Source: Allodiplogaster sudhausi
Taxonomy: Eukaryota > Nematoda > Chromadorea > Rhabditida > Diplogasteridae
Assembly (NCBI GenBank): GCA_945643635.1
Contig: CALZFC010000020.1
Coordinates: forward strand, 4,732,501 to 4,796,500
Reading direction: 5' to 3'
Length of the DNA stretch: 64,000 nt
How positions within the stretch are numbered: position 1 is the first letter of the stretch; each line of letters begins with the position of its first letter. The translations under genes and the position numbers were made by a program. The notes below the pieces were generated by a model, which worked only from the letters and a program-made list of their open reading frames with translations, was not told where the DNA came from and ran no database searches. Shown piece by piece: positions 11,054 to 22,510 of this stretch.

Positions 11054-13842
11054 ATGAAGATAGAACACTTCGACGTCCTCCTTGACAAACCGCCCGATCA
11101 AGCTTATCTCGCAGGACAGACACTCCTGGTCAGTCCTTTCAATCTTTTCGTATTTTCGTTGTCGCTTTCTTCCTCTCTCTCTCTCTCATGCCCCCTCACT
11201 CTCACTCTCTCTCTCTCACTCTCTCTCTCTGTCTCTGTCTCCCTCTCCCTATATTTATCTCCTTTTCCTCACTCTGCCTTCCCTCTCCCCTTCTACCTAT
11301 ATCTCTTTTCCATCTCTCTGTCTTCCCTCTATCTTGTAAATTGTACATATACAAAAATGAAGATAGTCTTTTTGGAGGGCCAGATCCAAGTGCACGCAAC
11401 GAAGCGGATTGTCATCTCCGGCCTCCACGTTACGATATCCGGTTCTGATGAGACTAAATTTCTTCTCATTTCTTTTACACTTTGCAGTTTATTTAATGAC
11501 GTTCCGTAATTGCAAGTTCGATATCCTATTAAATTCTTATAAAAGATGGCAAAACTGCAGGAACGATGGAGACTGGATGGCGTCAAAAAAAGGGTGACAC
11601 GGTCTTTGAAAGTCGGTCAAATATTCTTCACGAATCGCTCGATCTCACAACGTCAGCAGTTTCCTTATGCAATTCGCATTGAATTTTGACACCGAATAGT
11701 AAAAAAAGGACTATTTTCAGAACCATCGCTGACCACTGCACGGACGACTTTCGCCTTCACGAGGGCCAGCACACGATTCCATTCGAGATTCAGGTAGTCA
11801 AGAAGTTTGCATCTCTCAAAAAATACATTTGACTTGAAAATTTAAATCTAAATCTTTTCTTCACAAACAATCAAATTGTTTATTTATTAATGTCTTGGAA
11901 TTTTGCTTAAATTATTATCTTATTTTAGAATAAAAGAGATGAATATTTGCAGCTTCCGCTGGACGTTTTGTCGTCGGTGGAGCGAGAGAATCTCGGCGGA
12001 ATCTGCTACACTTGCACGGCTGTGCTGGAAATACCCGAAGGAGGCGGCAGCCAAATCATCGCTGGTCACTAGCATTTTCAGCGTTCTTGCATAATAATCT
12101 TATCTTATCCTGTAATTATCAAGAATATTTAACTGGTTTCTGATTATGAAACAGAAAAATCTGTTTGAGAACGTCACTTAAAAATCTTCTGCGTACTAAA
12201 CCTGGACGCGCCTCATTTGCGAGCACCCGCCGTTGTGTCTGAGGAGGACGAGGTTTCTCCCATTTTATTATTATTTTTTTCATATGTATTCTCATTGTTA
12301 TTATCACTCTTCTTGCTCCAGAAACGAAGCCTATGTGGTCTTCGAAGAAAGCGAGTGATTGCGACTATGAGAGTGCATGAGAGCGGATTCCTGCCTGGTA
12401 CGACATACAATTTGCATTCTTCTTCTTATTCCTGTTTTTTTTGTGTTTAGATTTAATCTTTGTCTTTCCATTACCTCAAACTTGGGTTACATAATATGCA
12501 ACACACAACAACAGTCGGCTAGAAGAAAGTAAGCGGCCAAGGAATATGAAATGAAATTATTCTTCCGTCTTGCTAAGAGTCTTTAAACACATTCCCACAT
12601 GAAATACATTGAAACAAACAAAAATAAGAGGCTACTTTTTCCACATGAAATAGATTCAAACAACCGGAATTAAGAGGCTACTATTTTCCACGTGAAATAG
12701 CATGTGTCTTACATATCTTATCTTACACGAATACAATTCATTTTCTGCATTTCTCTGGTTACATGATCTTGAAATACCCGCAATGTACATGCATATGTAT
12801 GTATACATTTGTACGTACTTAACTAAAGGATGCAGTTGCATTTTGTGTGAAATGAAACGATGAATGCGCTTGATTGGATTCGCAGCGAATACATTCATTG
12901 AAATCTTTCAGGAGAAACAACGCGGATAACACTGACGATGGAGAATCGCCGGCGGAAAAAACGGTTAGAAAGCAGAGAGCAACATGAGGTAACATCCGGT
13001 AACAAGATCCAAAGAAAGTGTCTCGGGAAATGTGAAACATTTTGTTTAAAAAAATTAGATTTGGAACTATCTATATCCACAGATAAATATTTACATACAT
13101 TTGTACATACATATGTACATACGTACATACAAACATATATCTTCGTAATAAATAGAGAGAAATTTAAAGTGAAGAATTCTAGGAAACAGCATTTTTCAAG
13201 GAGGTTGAGACTTCTGAAACGGGAGGACACTAGTGAACACGGCTGTGTCCTCATCTCCTTCTGCCAACAACTCGACTTTGTCTCCTCCCAGAGGGGCAAC
13301 CCAACTAATCTCGAGCGCCGCTCCGTCACAATCGCACTCGAAAGCCATGTCAGCAGCTATTCTAATCATACATTATCACCTATTTTGACAATCGTCTTTT
13401 ATCAGCAACATGGAAAAAGTACTGCTTATCAGTTTTCACCTCGAAAATAATATGTATGTTACGGAGTGAATAGAACGAAGTGGCCATGAGAATGCATCAT
13501 TCCTTCGAAGCGTAGTACCCACAGTTTTAGTTGCAGGGTACTTGCAAAGCGGGACCTGACAACGGGCCGGAGACCAAGGACATCGAGTTCGAGATTCCGT
13601 CCGGTCTGCCGCCCACTTCTGTTCAGGTATTCCTCTTCTTCTGCCGTATCTCTCTTTTAGTAACAGTTGTACAAAAATGTGGATTATGTATGTATGTATG
13701 TATGTATGTACATAGGAAAAGTTGTGTTGAGGCGGACGGCCTGATCACGGTTAGCTACTTCTTCAAGCTCGACCTCGAGCACTTTGATGTCATCGTGCCT
13801 GTGGTAATTGGGACGATTAAAAGCATCGACGGCACTTTATGA
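11054..13842 (+). CDS. Alpha-arrestin (arrestin domain-containing protein)
   Basis: Alpha-arrestins are cytosolic adaptors that link membrane proteins to ubiquitin ligases and endocytosis. Exons: 11054-11128, 11378-11441, 11561-11615, 11721-11793, 11953-12064, 12170-12252, 12322-12397, 12912-12988, about 13190-13348, 13537-13626, about 13716-13842; about 330 residues. The arrestin_N fold is visible as FDVLLDKP...YLAGQTLL, then a GW-containing strand, HEGQHTIPFEIQLP and ICYTCTAVLE. The arrestin_C part follows: ERHLKIFCVLNLDAP, HESGFLPGE, LPPTSVQ and LITVSYFFKLDL...VPVVIG. The protein stops almost directly after the last beta strand, so the C-terminal PPxY motifs that recruit NEDD4-type ligases in many members are absent. 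The first eight junctions agree in phase. The junction 13626/13716 does not (phase 0 donor, phase 2 acceptor), so that boundary or the base sequence there is uncertain. Confidence 0.85.
12591..12708 (+). repeat. Short tandem repeat, unit about 50 bp, in an arrestin intron
   Basis: Two and a half diverged units, each beginning CACRTGAAATA and containing AAGAGGCTACT, lie in the 0.5-kb intron before the exon at 12912. Confidence 0.7.
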
Positions 13843-14360
13843 TGAGCGGGAGATTAATTTAACCTTAAATAATAATATAGAGAAAACTGCCCTCTTATCA
13901 TGCTTACGTTCTTTTCCTTGGAATTGTTAGAGCTCTTTTCCCTTTTCCATGTTATCTGGATAATTCTTTCGTTTTCTTTCTTTTGATCGTGTACGGGCTC
14001 TCATTATTGTTTTTTTTTCCTCCGTTCGTCCTTCACAAGGCCCATTTTAATCCTGCTAACTCTGCCTTTCTCTACTTCTCGTTTGCATCTTTATCTTTTC
14101 TTTAAATCCACTGCCTGGAACATAAGTATCGATTGCACATCACTTATTTTCGCCCTTTATGTATTTCATAGAATAACTATTTCTAAGAACGCCTTTCGAT
14201 GCCCAGCGGCAACCCTCCCGGATGTTCTTCATTCACGAGTATGGCTATTTTACCCACATTGCGCTCCCTCATCTTTTGCAGCAAAGTTTTCGATGTAAAT
14301 TTTTTAAGATTCTCTCTCTCTCTCGTATACACACGCTGATAGAGACAAGGAGAGTGAGAC

Positions 14361-14406
<46 letters not shown>

Positions 14407-15118
14407 CGAGGAAGAGACTGCCCGCAATATGCAAAGATGATTTTGATGCGCATGTTTCGCAGGTGGACAGCTCATTTCGCGTATCTTTGATCTATGAAAT
14501 AGCATTTTGCCTTGTCTCAATTTTCTTGTTATTCACTAGGCGCTATTATATTGATCTGAAAGTCGAACATATGCTGCGTTTATGAATTTAGAGTTATTAT
14601 GAATAAAGAGATTGCCATCAGATCCCTTGCTTCTGAAATTTAATATTCCATTTACATATAACCCAGGAAGCAGACGGAACTAAATTAAACGCATTTTTGC
14701 TCCCCCTTCCTCTGAAAACAATCTCTCCAGTTTCGTTGCTCTACGAAATTTAGTCATTAAATAAAATTATTCTTATTGCTAAGGTGTGCGGTAAAGCGAA
14801 TAATGCATAAGCAACAATTCTTTATCTCTCCCTCTCTCTCTCTCGTCCATAATAAACTATAAATAAGAAAGCAGTGGGGAAGGGGGGGGGACTATGTAGT
14901 AAGCGGAAGAAGTGTGCGAGATCAAAGGGAAGGGGATTCTCCGTTATTGGAATGTCTCCTCTCATGGCTGTACTCGTAAGTGGATGATGCTCTCTCGTAT
15001 TCGGCTACTTCATCCATTCGCTCTCAATTCAACGGTGAGCCTCTTCCTAAACGAATTTATCAATTTAATATAATAATGATCCATCTTCAATATATACCGA
15101 AGATATATAACTGCATTT
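13843..15118. other. Intergenic region between convergent genes
   Basis: This lies between the convergent arrestin (+) and carboxypeptidase (-) 3' ends. It holds a (GA)n tract at about 14367-14402, a poly-G run at 14882-14890 and AT-rich sequence. I see no exon with splice signals and no RNA gene. Confidence 0.6.
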
Positions 15119-18100
15119 TTATGCAGTATATGCCGTGTTCACACCGAAAAAGTAGTCTACTAGTAAAACGTTTGAACTATCGCTGCTGAACAACGGCCAA
15201 GTCTCCCCATTCTGCATAGTCTCTTCTTCGTAATAGTGAAAGGAGAGACTGACGTAGGCAGAGTAGACTGGCTCATCCGGCTGCTGCTTTGGAACCAAGC
15301 CAAAGTGGACGATCAGGGCAGAGTCCCGTGGCGTGTTCGTCACTTTCACCTGTAACATTTCTTCCTTTCTCAGCTTCCATTTTATTCTAATTCCATCTTT
15401 CGCTTTCTATACAATCACATCTCTTTTCGTGCACCTTCTTCCACATTCTGGAACTCTACGATAGATAAGCAGACAAAACAAAACCTTCTTGGAAGCGGAT
15501 TCGTAGCCATCAGCCTCGACGATGACGTCATACTCGCCCGGGGGTAGGAGTCGGAAGTAGTCGCCAGTCTCAGCTTAAGCAAAAACGAGCAAGTCGGAGA
15601 GATCAAATGGAAGGCAGAACGAAAACCAATGAACACACAAACGATAAAGACAGGACATGAAGGCAACGTTGTGAGAACATGAGAGAAGAAGAAGAGCGAA
15701 GAAGAGGAGAACGAGAGAATAGTAAGAGGTAGAGCAGAGAAGTCAGAGATATACTCAGATCTGACCAGAAGTAACAGGGTGCTTGATGGGAGCAGATCCG
15801 CCGGTCTTCTTAATCCAAACGCGTGCCTCGGGGACTGCCTCACCGGTCTCGGAGTCGACGATGAGACCCTTGATGCCAGAGTGGGCCTGTGCAGGAGAGA
15901 AGGTACTGACTGATATGGAGAGAGAGAGAAAAGAGAGTGAGAGAGAGAATAAAAGACCTTCCAGATGAAGTCGATGAGAGCGGCCTCGTTGTCCTTCCAC
16001 AGCTGAGGCAGAGTCTTGCTGTCGGGGAACTTGGTGCAGCTCAGCTCGAGGGTGATCTCCATGGCGTTTGTCGCGAGGTAGTTGAAGTCTTGCATGCCGC
16101 CACTCACCGAGTACCACTGAGCACCATTCGTGACACCGCCTGAGAGAAAGAGAGAGAGTGAGAGAGAGCGAGAGAAAGAGAGAGATGGAAGACGAAGAAT
16201 AAAGAGCCAGGCAGAAATGTCTCCGCACCCTTGGTAGCGAATGCGTCCTTGGCTGAGCCGTCGCACGGTGCGTGGTCGTTCTTCGCCATGTGCGCGTGCT
16301 TGTTGGCGTAGCCTTCCGCAAGCCATCTGGAAGATGAATCATGACGTGCAAGGGGCGAACAGTCTTTACTGCTATGCCAAGGGTAAGCATCAGACGGCAT
16401 GGCGGAAGTAGGTGATTGGGGATAAATACTATGAGAATTTAATAGAGACGGGTGAAGAGAGAGAGAGAGAGAGAGAGAGAGCGCGATACAAACTGCGCGT
16501 GTAGAAGGGATACCTAGTTAGAATGTATGAAAGTGTGGATAGATTGTTCTTCTGACTTGAATGTCTCATCATCTGGACTGGCAGAGTAGTCGCTCTTCTT
16601 GTCATTGCCGTTCTCATCCTTGGCATCGAATGGATAGTTCGCGACGAGATCTCCTTCGTGGAGATTGGCGGAGAGTACCCATGGCACGGAGAGAAGCCAT
16701 CGGCCGACTGCCACAGTCTCCGGCTGCAGCTCGCGGTCACTCGAGAACAGATCGAGGAGGTGGTCGTAGCGGGGCATCTGATGGGGGATAAGAACTATCA
16801 CACGTCGTCATCTTCAGTCAGAGATTAATCCTTTTACTTTTATCCCACGAACACGTGGGTTAACACATGCTTAATAAGATATGAATGTACTTAATCTCTT
16901 CTAAGAATGAATAGGGGTTTTTAAAACATCTGACAGATTCCCAGATCTCATATATTATATTACTTTTCTTCGTACTTGTCCTCGTTTTCCCATTTTCCCG
17001 ATATTCCTTTGATCATTCTCAGAAAGGCTGGTAAAAGCACCTTGAGCTTCTCGAGATCATAGAAGACGTTGTCGAGGTCAGGGAAGTCACGGTTGAGGTC
17101 AACTCCGTTTGCATTAGAACGGCCAGTCAGCCAGCCGCGCTCCGTCTTGTCCTCAACATATCCACTATTTTATGGCTCTCTTTATTCCCAACTAAAGCAA
17201 TTGCTTTATTTTTAGTAGTCATATCATGCCACTTCTGCGGAACAAAGTGCATATGTCCCTCAGGATAATTGCAATCTACGATCTCTCCTTTCGTCTGCTT
17301 CTCGCGCTCTCTCACATTCACATTCAAAGTAAACAGCCCGGATGCAAGATAAAAAAGAAGCAAATTTCTCTTTCAAGAACTCCGGAACTGAGCTTTCAGC
17401 ACATCTCCATGCCATTTCTCCCTCTCTTCTTATCGTTCTCAGACCAACATTGGTGACCATGGAAATAAAACATAAAAGAAATGACGGACAGTCTTGAGTG
17501 CGAGTTCGAATCCGTCGGGGTTCATGGTTGGCAGGATGTGGATGCTGGTGGAGTTGATAAGACTCACGATGTCCTTGTCCTGGAAGCGCAGGCATATAAT
17601 GTCGTCCTCGTTATCCTCTCGTTCTCTACCGCTCTTAAACTTCTAATTCCAAACACGGACATTCTTATTGAACCCGTCGCAGAGGAAGTCTGCGAGATGG
17701 ATAAGAAGTTCACGGCCCACCGGCTCGTTGCCATGCATGTTGCCCACGTACTTCATCTCTGGCTTCACTGGAAGGGTAAATATTGCTTTAGCTTTTCCAC
17801 TTCTATTTTTCTCGGCACATATTAATCTTTTCCTTAAAATGGATGAAAAGAATACGCACGGAGCTCATGACCGCCAGGAGTGGTGGAGAACTGGATGGCC
17901 ACGAGGTCGAGACCCTCCACTGATTCTCCGATCGAATACAGACGAGTCACCTGGGAATATAGAGAGAATGTATCCAGCGAATGCCAAGAAACAAAGACTA
18001 ATATCATTAAAACCGTGCTTGCCATTTTCACCTGCTGCAGCACATAAATGCATGAGAGTGAACTTCAATGGAAGCTGTGGGTTCGTGGGAACCAGACTCA

Positions 18101-18442
18101 CGGGATAGAAATGGAGGAAATAACAAAGCAATATCAGAGCGTTAATAGAACGATGCAGAAAAGTAAAATAATGTTGCTCTCACAAGATTCTCAAATGCAA
18201 AAACACTACTTATGCGGATTCTATATGCAAGAACACCGTTGACTGGACAGAGCACACTTCCTCCTTCTTTTGAGACAAACAAGACTTTGTGAACCCGAAT
18301 GGAGAATTCTGACCTCAGGGCACTTCTCGTTGATGTCGACGAGGTTCTGCTCGAGGCTGGCGTGGTCGTGGTAGGCCGACCATTCATCGGTGGCAGCCAC
18401 AACCAGAAGGGACGCAGCGAGGAGGAGCAGCCGACCGAGCAT
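15119..18442 (-). CDS. Secreted M14 carboxypeptidase, E/N/M (regulatory) type
   Basis: Zinc carboxypeptidase of the N/E subfamily, which removes C-terminal Lys/Arg from secreted peptides, typically prohormone intermediates. Exons on the minus strand: 18442-18314, 17950-17860, 17767-17661, 17579-17490, 17151-17041, 16777-16557, 16326-16229, 16139-15958, 15886-15766, 15573-15485, 15349-15119. All phases agree and give 489 residues, close to vertebrate CPE. Seen: a hydrophobic signal peptide [23 protein letters not shown]; zinc ligands in NMHGNE and the later His of [16 protein letters not shown]; substrate-binding [11 protein letters not shown]; the catalytic Glu in EITLELSC; then a transthyretin-like domain beginning GIKGLIVD. 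The residues needed for catalysis are present. No GPI or membrane tail is evident. Two consecutive introns use the same unusual donor GTCCGT. A second in-frame Met at 18493 would put 17 extra residues before the signal peptide, so 18442 is preferred. Confidence 0.95.
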
Positions 18443-18811
18443 GGCAGCCCGGGGCTCGCAGAATGAGGAGGAACGAGGAAGGGGGAGACTCAAGTCGCCC
18501 CCTCCATCTCACTCACTCTCTCTCTCCGCCCTCTACTTTCTCACATGGCTCACGGGCTCGCATCGATTCTGCCTAGAAGGCGCTCCGGCGTGCTCTCTCT
18601 TTTCCTTGCCATGGCAGTGCAGCAGCAACGTCAATTCGACGTCATCCTCTTCAAAAGTTTAGTAATCCTATACGGAATTTGCGCATACTGTAACGATGCA
18701 TCAAAGTGCATGGAGGTGCTGCCTGGTGTGAAATGCCTATTTGTTTCATAGCACCAGACATCAAAGAAAAAAGGGTGGCCACAGGTTGCTCTGGAATTCC
18801 TGGAGATATTA
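18443..18811. promoter_or_regulatory. Divergent intergenic region (putative bidirectional promoter)
   Basis: The start codons of the carboxypeptidase (-) and the deadenylase (+) are only about 370-450 bp apart and point away from each other. The interval must therefore hold both promoters. No TATA box or named element is clear; a CT-rich stretch lies at 18506-18540. Confidence 0.4.
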
Positions 18812-18889
18812 TTGCCTTCCACACCTTTTAATCCAGCGGATGATATCAGTTTTAGAAGTTCCTCTAGTTATCCGGGTGTGCCAGAGGAG

Positions 18890-21182
18890 ATGTCAACTTC
18901 ATCATCGAATGGCGCCCCCAATGTCACCATCCACGACGTGTGGCATGATAATGTCGAGGAGGAGTTCGCCAAGATGCGCGCGTTGATACCCGAATACCCG
19001 TCAGTTTATCAGTTCCTTTCCCTTCAGGGTTATTTAGAGCTTTCCTTCTACTCCAGTCTCGTTCATCAACTGCTCTTATGTTGTTTTCGTTTTCCTTGGA
19101 AAATTTGGCTACATATCCCTCCTCCTTCTGATCTTTTGATTCCTATGTATCGTTTCTTCTTTTCCACCTACCTGAATCCTTCGCCAATTCCAGCTTTGTT
19201 GCAATGGACACGGAATTCCCCGGAGTCGTCGCAACTCCACTCGGACAGTTTCGGACAAAGGAAGAGTTCAATTACCAGCAAGTTTTGTGCAACGTCAACA
19301 TGCTCAAGCTCATTCAGGTTAGGTTTATCGCTGTTTGCATGTATTCTCTTTTCAAGATCACGCAGACTGTAGTTTTCATGTCCTCTTAAACTGATAATGC
19401 AAAATATTAGTTTTAGTCACGCCGTGTGGGATTTACAAGCAATTTGGTATATTACCATCATTTGCTATAATTATTTTTATGACGAATTTGTGAAAAATAA
19501 TTGTTATATTCGTGTTCTACGTATCGTATCTCTGGTGTACATTTTGCTGAAAATAAATACCGTCTGATAAACTACTTCAGGTGGGCTTTGCGTTGTTGAA
19601 CGAGAAAGGAGAGCTTCCGCCTTCGGGAGACGTGTGGCAATTCAACTTCAAGTTCTCCTTGAATGACGACATGTACTCGCAGGAGAGCGTCGATCTCCTT
19701 CGCAATTCCGGAATTGACTTCAACAAACTTCAGGTATCTCTTTAATCAGCCCAGGCACTTGGCATTTATTTCTTGCCTTCGTCTTGCGAGAAACTATGAA
19801 AGATTGCAAATTTCAAAGCCCTTGTCTAATCATGCGCAAAGCTTCTTTTCAATTCAAGACGGATGGGATCACTGAAGAGTGCTTCGGAGAGTTGCTCACG
19901 ACTTCCGGCCTGGTCGTGGACGAACGAGTGACTTGGCTGACCTTCTCGTCCGGCTATGACTTTGGCTATCTCTTCCGCTCGATCACTCTCCGGGAGTTGC
20001 CTAAGGAGGTATCCCCTCCTTCATCTTGTACTTCGTAACTTAGCAATCAATGAAAGAAAGGATTGTTAAGCGTAGTAGGAAAAATGGTTAGGAAGACCTA
20101 TTGGTTCATCTCTAAATTCAAGAAAGCTGGTGTATATGGATAGTTGAACTATTCATACACACCAACAATTTGGACAAGTTGGATTACTATCTCATAGTTA
20201 ACTCGAACTTTGTATTATAGAAGTGTTATAATTGAGGAGGCGAGCTTCTTCCACTATCATCGCGCTCTCTTCCCCAAGTGCTTCGACATCAAGCTATTGC
20301 TGCGTATGCCGAGTTGCCAGGCGGCCAAGTTGAAAGGGGGACTGCAAGAGGTTCTGTCTTTCTACTTTCAGTTAACAGGTTGTTCTGTGAAATATGTAAT
20401 TTGAATCTTTTTCTATGATAGAATAGGTCTTCCTTTTCAAATAAACTTGCATGAATACCATTGATGATTTGCGGGCAATTCCGACTTGTGATCAGGATAC
20501 AGTGTATTCTACAATGAAGTCAATTCCCTATGCTTATGGATGACTCTGTTTCCATTGAGGTGGCTGACCAGTTGGATGTGAAGAGAGTGGGCGCGAGGCA
20601 CCAGGCCGGCTCGGATGCGCTGCTCACGGCGCAGACCTTCTTCAAGATCAAGCAGCACTTCTTCAGCGACAGCTGGGAGAAGGTGCTCGCTCCCTCGTTC
20701 ACCCCCAATTCTCTGGAGTGGTTCCGTAGTGGGGGACAGGCTGTGTGCTAGTGGGATTCTTGAACACTCTTCTCTTTCATCGCAATGTCATTCCTCATCC
20801 TTCCACTCCATGTATATTTTCCCTATACGGAATTGCCTTTTGATGACATGGAAAAATAAAATTTTTGGTGTTTTGTTAAAGATAAAAAGCGGAAAGTGTG
20901 AGAGCTGGCATTGTGATTGTGACAAGTTGATTTTCGTCTAGTTTGTCAGTACTTTCTGAATTAATTTGTAGGGCTTGAACAATAAGGTAAGACGTTTCCA
21001 CAGTTCAGATTGAAGTTGGTCCTTAAGATGATGTAAAAAAAAGGGAGTTGCAAACTGATACTGTTAAGGTGGCATCTGTGGTGCAGGGCCATCTCTTCGG
21101 TCTGGGCGAGTCGATGACTCTCTCTCATTCTGCACAGCGACTAGACGAGTTCGCTCGGGAAGGCCTGGCTGCTGCGAGCTGA
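18890..21182 (+). CDS. CNOT7: CCR4-NOT deadenylase subunit (Caf1/Pop2, CNOT7/8 type)
   Basis: DEDD-type 3'-5' exoribonuclease that shortens mRNA poly(A) tails as the Caf1 subunit of the cytoplasmic CCR4-NOT complex. Exons: 18890-18999, 19194-19317, 19581-19733, 19859-20008, 20237-20350, 20560-20682, 21087-21182. Phases fit and give 289 residues (human CNOT7 has 285). Catalytic acids are all present: Asp and Glu in VAMDTEFPG, Asp in SGYDFGYL and Asp in HQAGSDALLTA. WQFNFKF and KGGLQE are further family landmarks. The last exon encodes GHLFGLGES, matching the family C-terminus. If the donor at 20683 is not used, the frame continues to a stop at 20751, giving a different tail. Translation could also start at 18812 in frame, adding 26 residues; the start at 18890 matches family length. 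Confidence 0.95.
20855..20860 (+). terminator. Polyadenylation signal inside the last deadenylase intron
   Basis: AATAAA lies about 100 bp after the read-through stop at 20749-20751 and before the final exon at 21087. It would end a short isoform that retains the start of the last intron. Confidence 0.45.
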
Positions 21183-21742
21183 CCATGCTATTCTTCTCTT
21201 CTCTCTCGCTGTCTCGGTCCTGTTTCTCTCCGTCCGTCTCTTTCCATTTCCTTTCCTGTCCCCTCCTAAACTGTCCCAAAATGTTGAATCTCGAAGAATG
21301 TGCATACAAATCGCTACATAATTTGATCGGTTGATCTTTTTATCGAAATGTCTTGGCAGTGATTTGCTCGAGTGGAGTTGTTGGATTTAGAGAGTTCCCA
21401 TGGTTTGGTAGGTTAAAGTAGGGATATTTATGATCTCACTTTGTTTGCCCCCTTTTATAGATTTGACTAATGTTATATATCAGGTATGGGATGACTAACT
21501 CTTGCTACTTTTAGCACCGCTTATGCCTCGTGCTTTGAGTGACCTTGTATATCGCCACTGGATACGGCAGTTTTTATACATGCCTTCATTACAAAAAAAA
21601 AACAAAACCAAAAAATAAAAGAAGGAAGCCTTTGTGTTGGTTGTGCGATTGTTTTCTCTGACTATCGAAAAGGTATATTACCTGACGAATATCTTGAAGC
21701 GTTGGGGTGAATAATTGAGAGCTTTGATTTGTTGAAGCAGTG

Positions 21743-22293
21743 ATGCCGAAGAAGCACAGCCAATCGAACAAGACTAGGAAGAGGAAGGGCAAGGACATCG
21801 ATCAGATTCACGAGGATCTCATCCCTGAGAAGGCTGCCAAGTTGGCAAACCAACCGGTCGGTTCTTCATTGGGGAAACTAGAGCTTATAATGAAGGTTAT
21901 AAGGGAATTCCTTGAAAGCAGATCGATTTGGATCTTCCCGGCGATGCGCAATTCTACTGCATCGAGTGTGAGAGGCACTTCATATCCGATGAAGTCAGGC
22001 AACAACATTACAAAGGAAAGGTTAGCACTTACTTTTGATTTCCATGTGTCCTTTGACTCTGACTCAGCACGAGGTCTGTTCTTGTGTACTGGGAGGTCTC
22101 GTTTTCGTTTTCCTCTCTATTTTATTTAGTTCCATATTGCTCCATATTTTCTCCCAAAAGACATCTCCAGGTTCACAAGCAGCGACTTCGTCACTTGAAG
22201 GAGGTACCGTACACGCAAAAGGAAGCTGAAGCTGCCGCTGGCATTGGTGTTTTCCCCCTTATCAAGAACCGACGGGTCAACAAAGATGAATGA
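21743..22293 (+). CDS. ZNF593: ZNF593/Bud20-type zinc finger protein
   Basis: Small nuclear protein of the ZNF593/Bud20 family, associated with 60S ribosomal subunit maturation and export. Exons: 21743-21856, 21922-22020, 22171-22293; all phase 0, 111 residues. Basic N-terminus ([16 protein letters not shown]) followed by DIDQIHEDL, a U1-like C2H2 finger (CIEC, then His-x5-His across the second intron, with HKQRL), and the typical [12 protein letters not shown] motif near the C-terminus. Length and motif order match the family. An AG acceptor-like sequence sits only 2 bp before the ATG. The gene is 560 bp after the deadenylase and 217 bp before the NT5DC gene on the same strand. Confidence 0.9.
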
Positions 22294-22378
22294 ATATAAC
22301 TATCCAAATTAAAAAGTTAAATTGTTATTGCACTCTTTTTGTTGTTGAGATGTTCGTTGTATGCTTGTTTTCTGCTGA

Positions 22379-22384
22379 AATAAA
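22379..22384 (+). terminator. Polyadenylation signal of the ZNF593-like gene
   Basis: AATAAA, 86 bp after the stop codon and about 125 bp before the first ATG of the next gene. Confidence 0.55.
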
Positions 22385-22510
22385 ACTCGATATTGTCATT
22401 TAAGAGTTTTTTTCCGCAACAGTTGCAAAGCTGTGACGTGTATTACTTATAGCGTAAAGTGAAATGTGAACATACTCAATATCCGATGCTGTTCAGGTAA
22501 GCTGAAGGGG

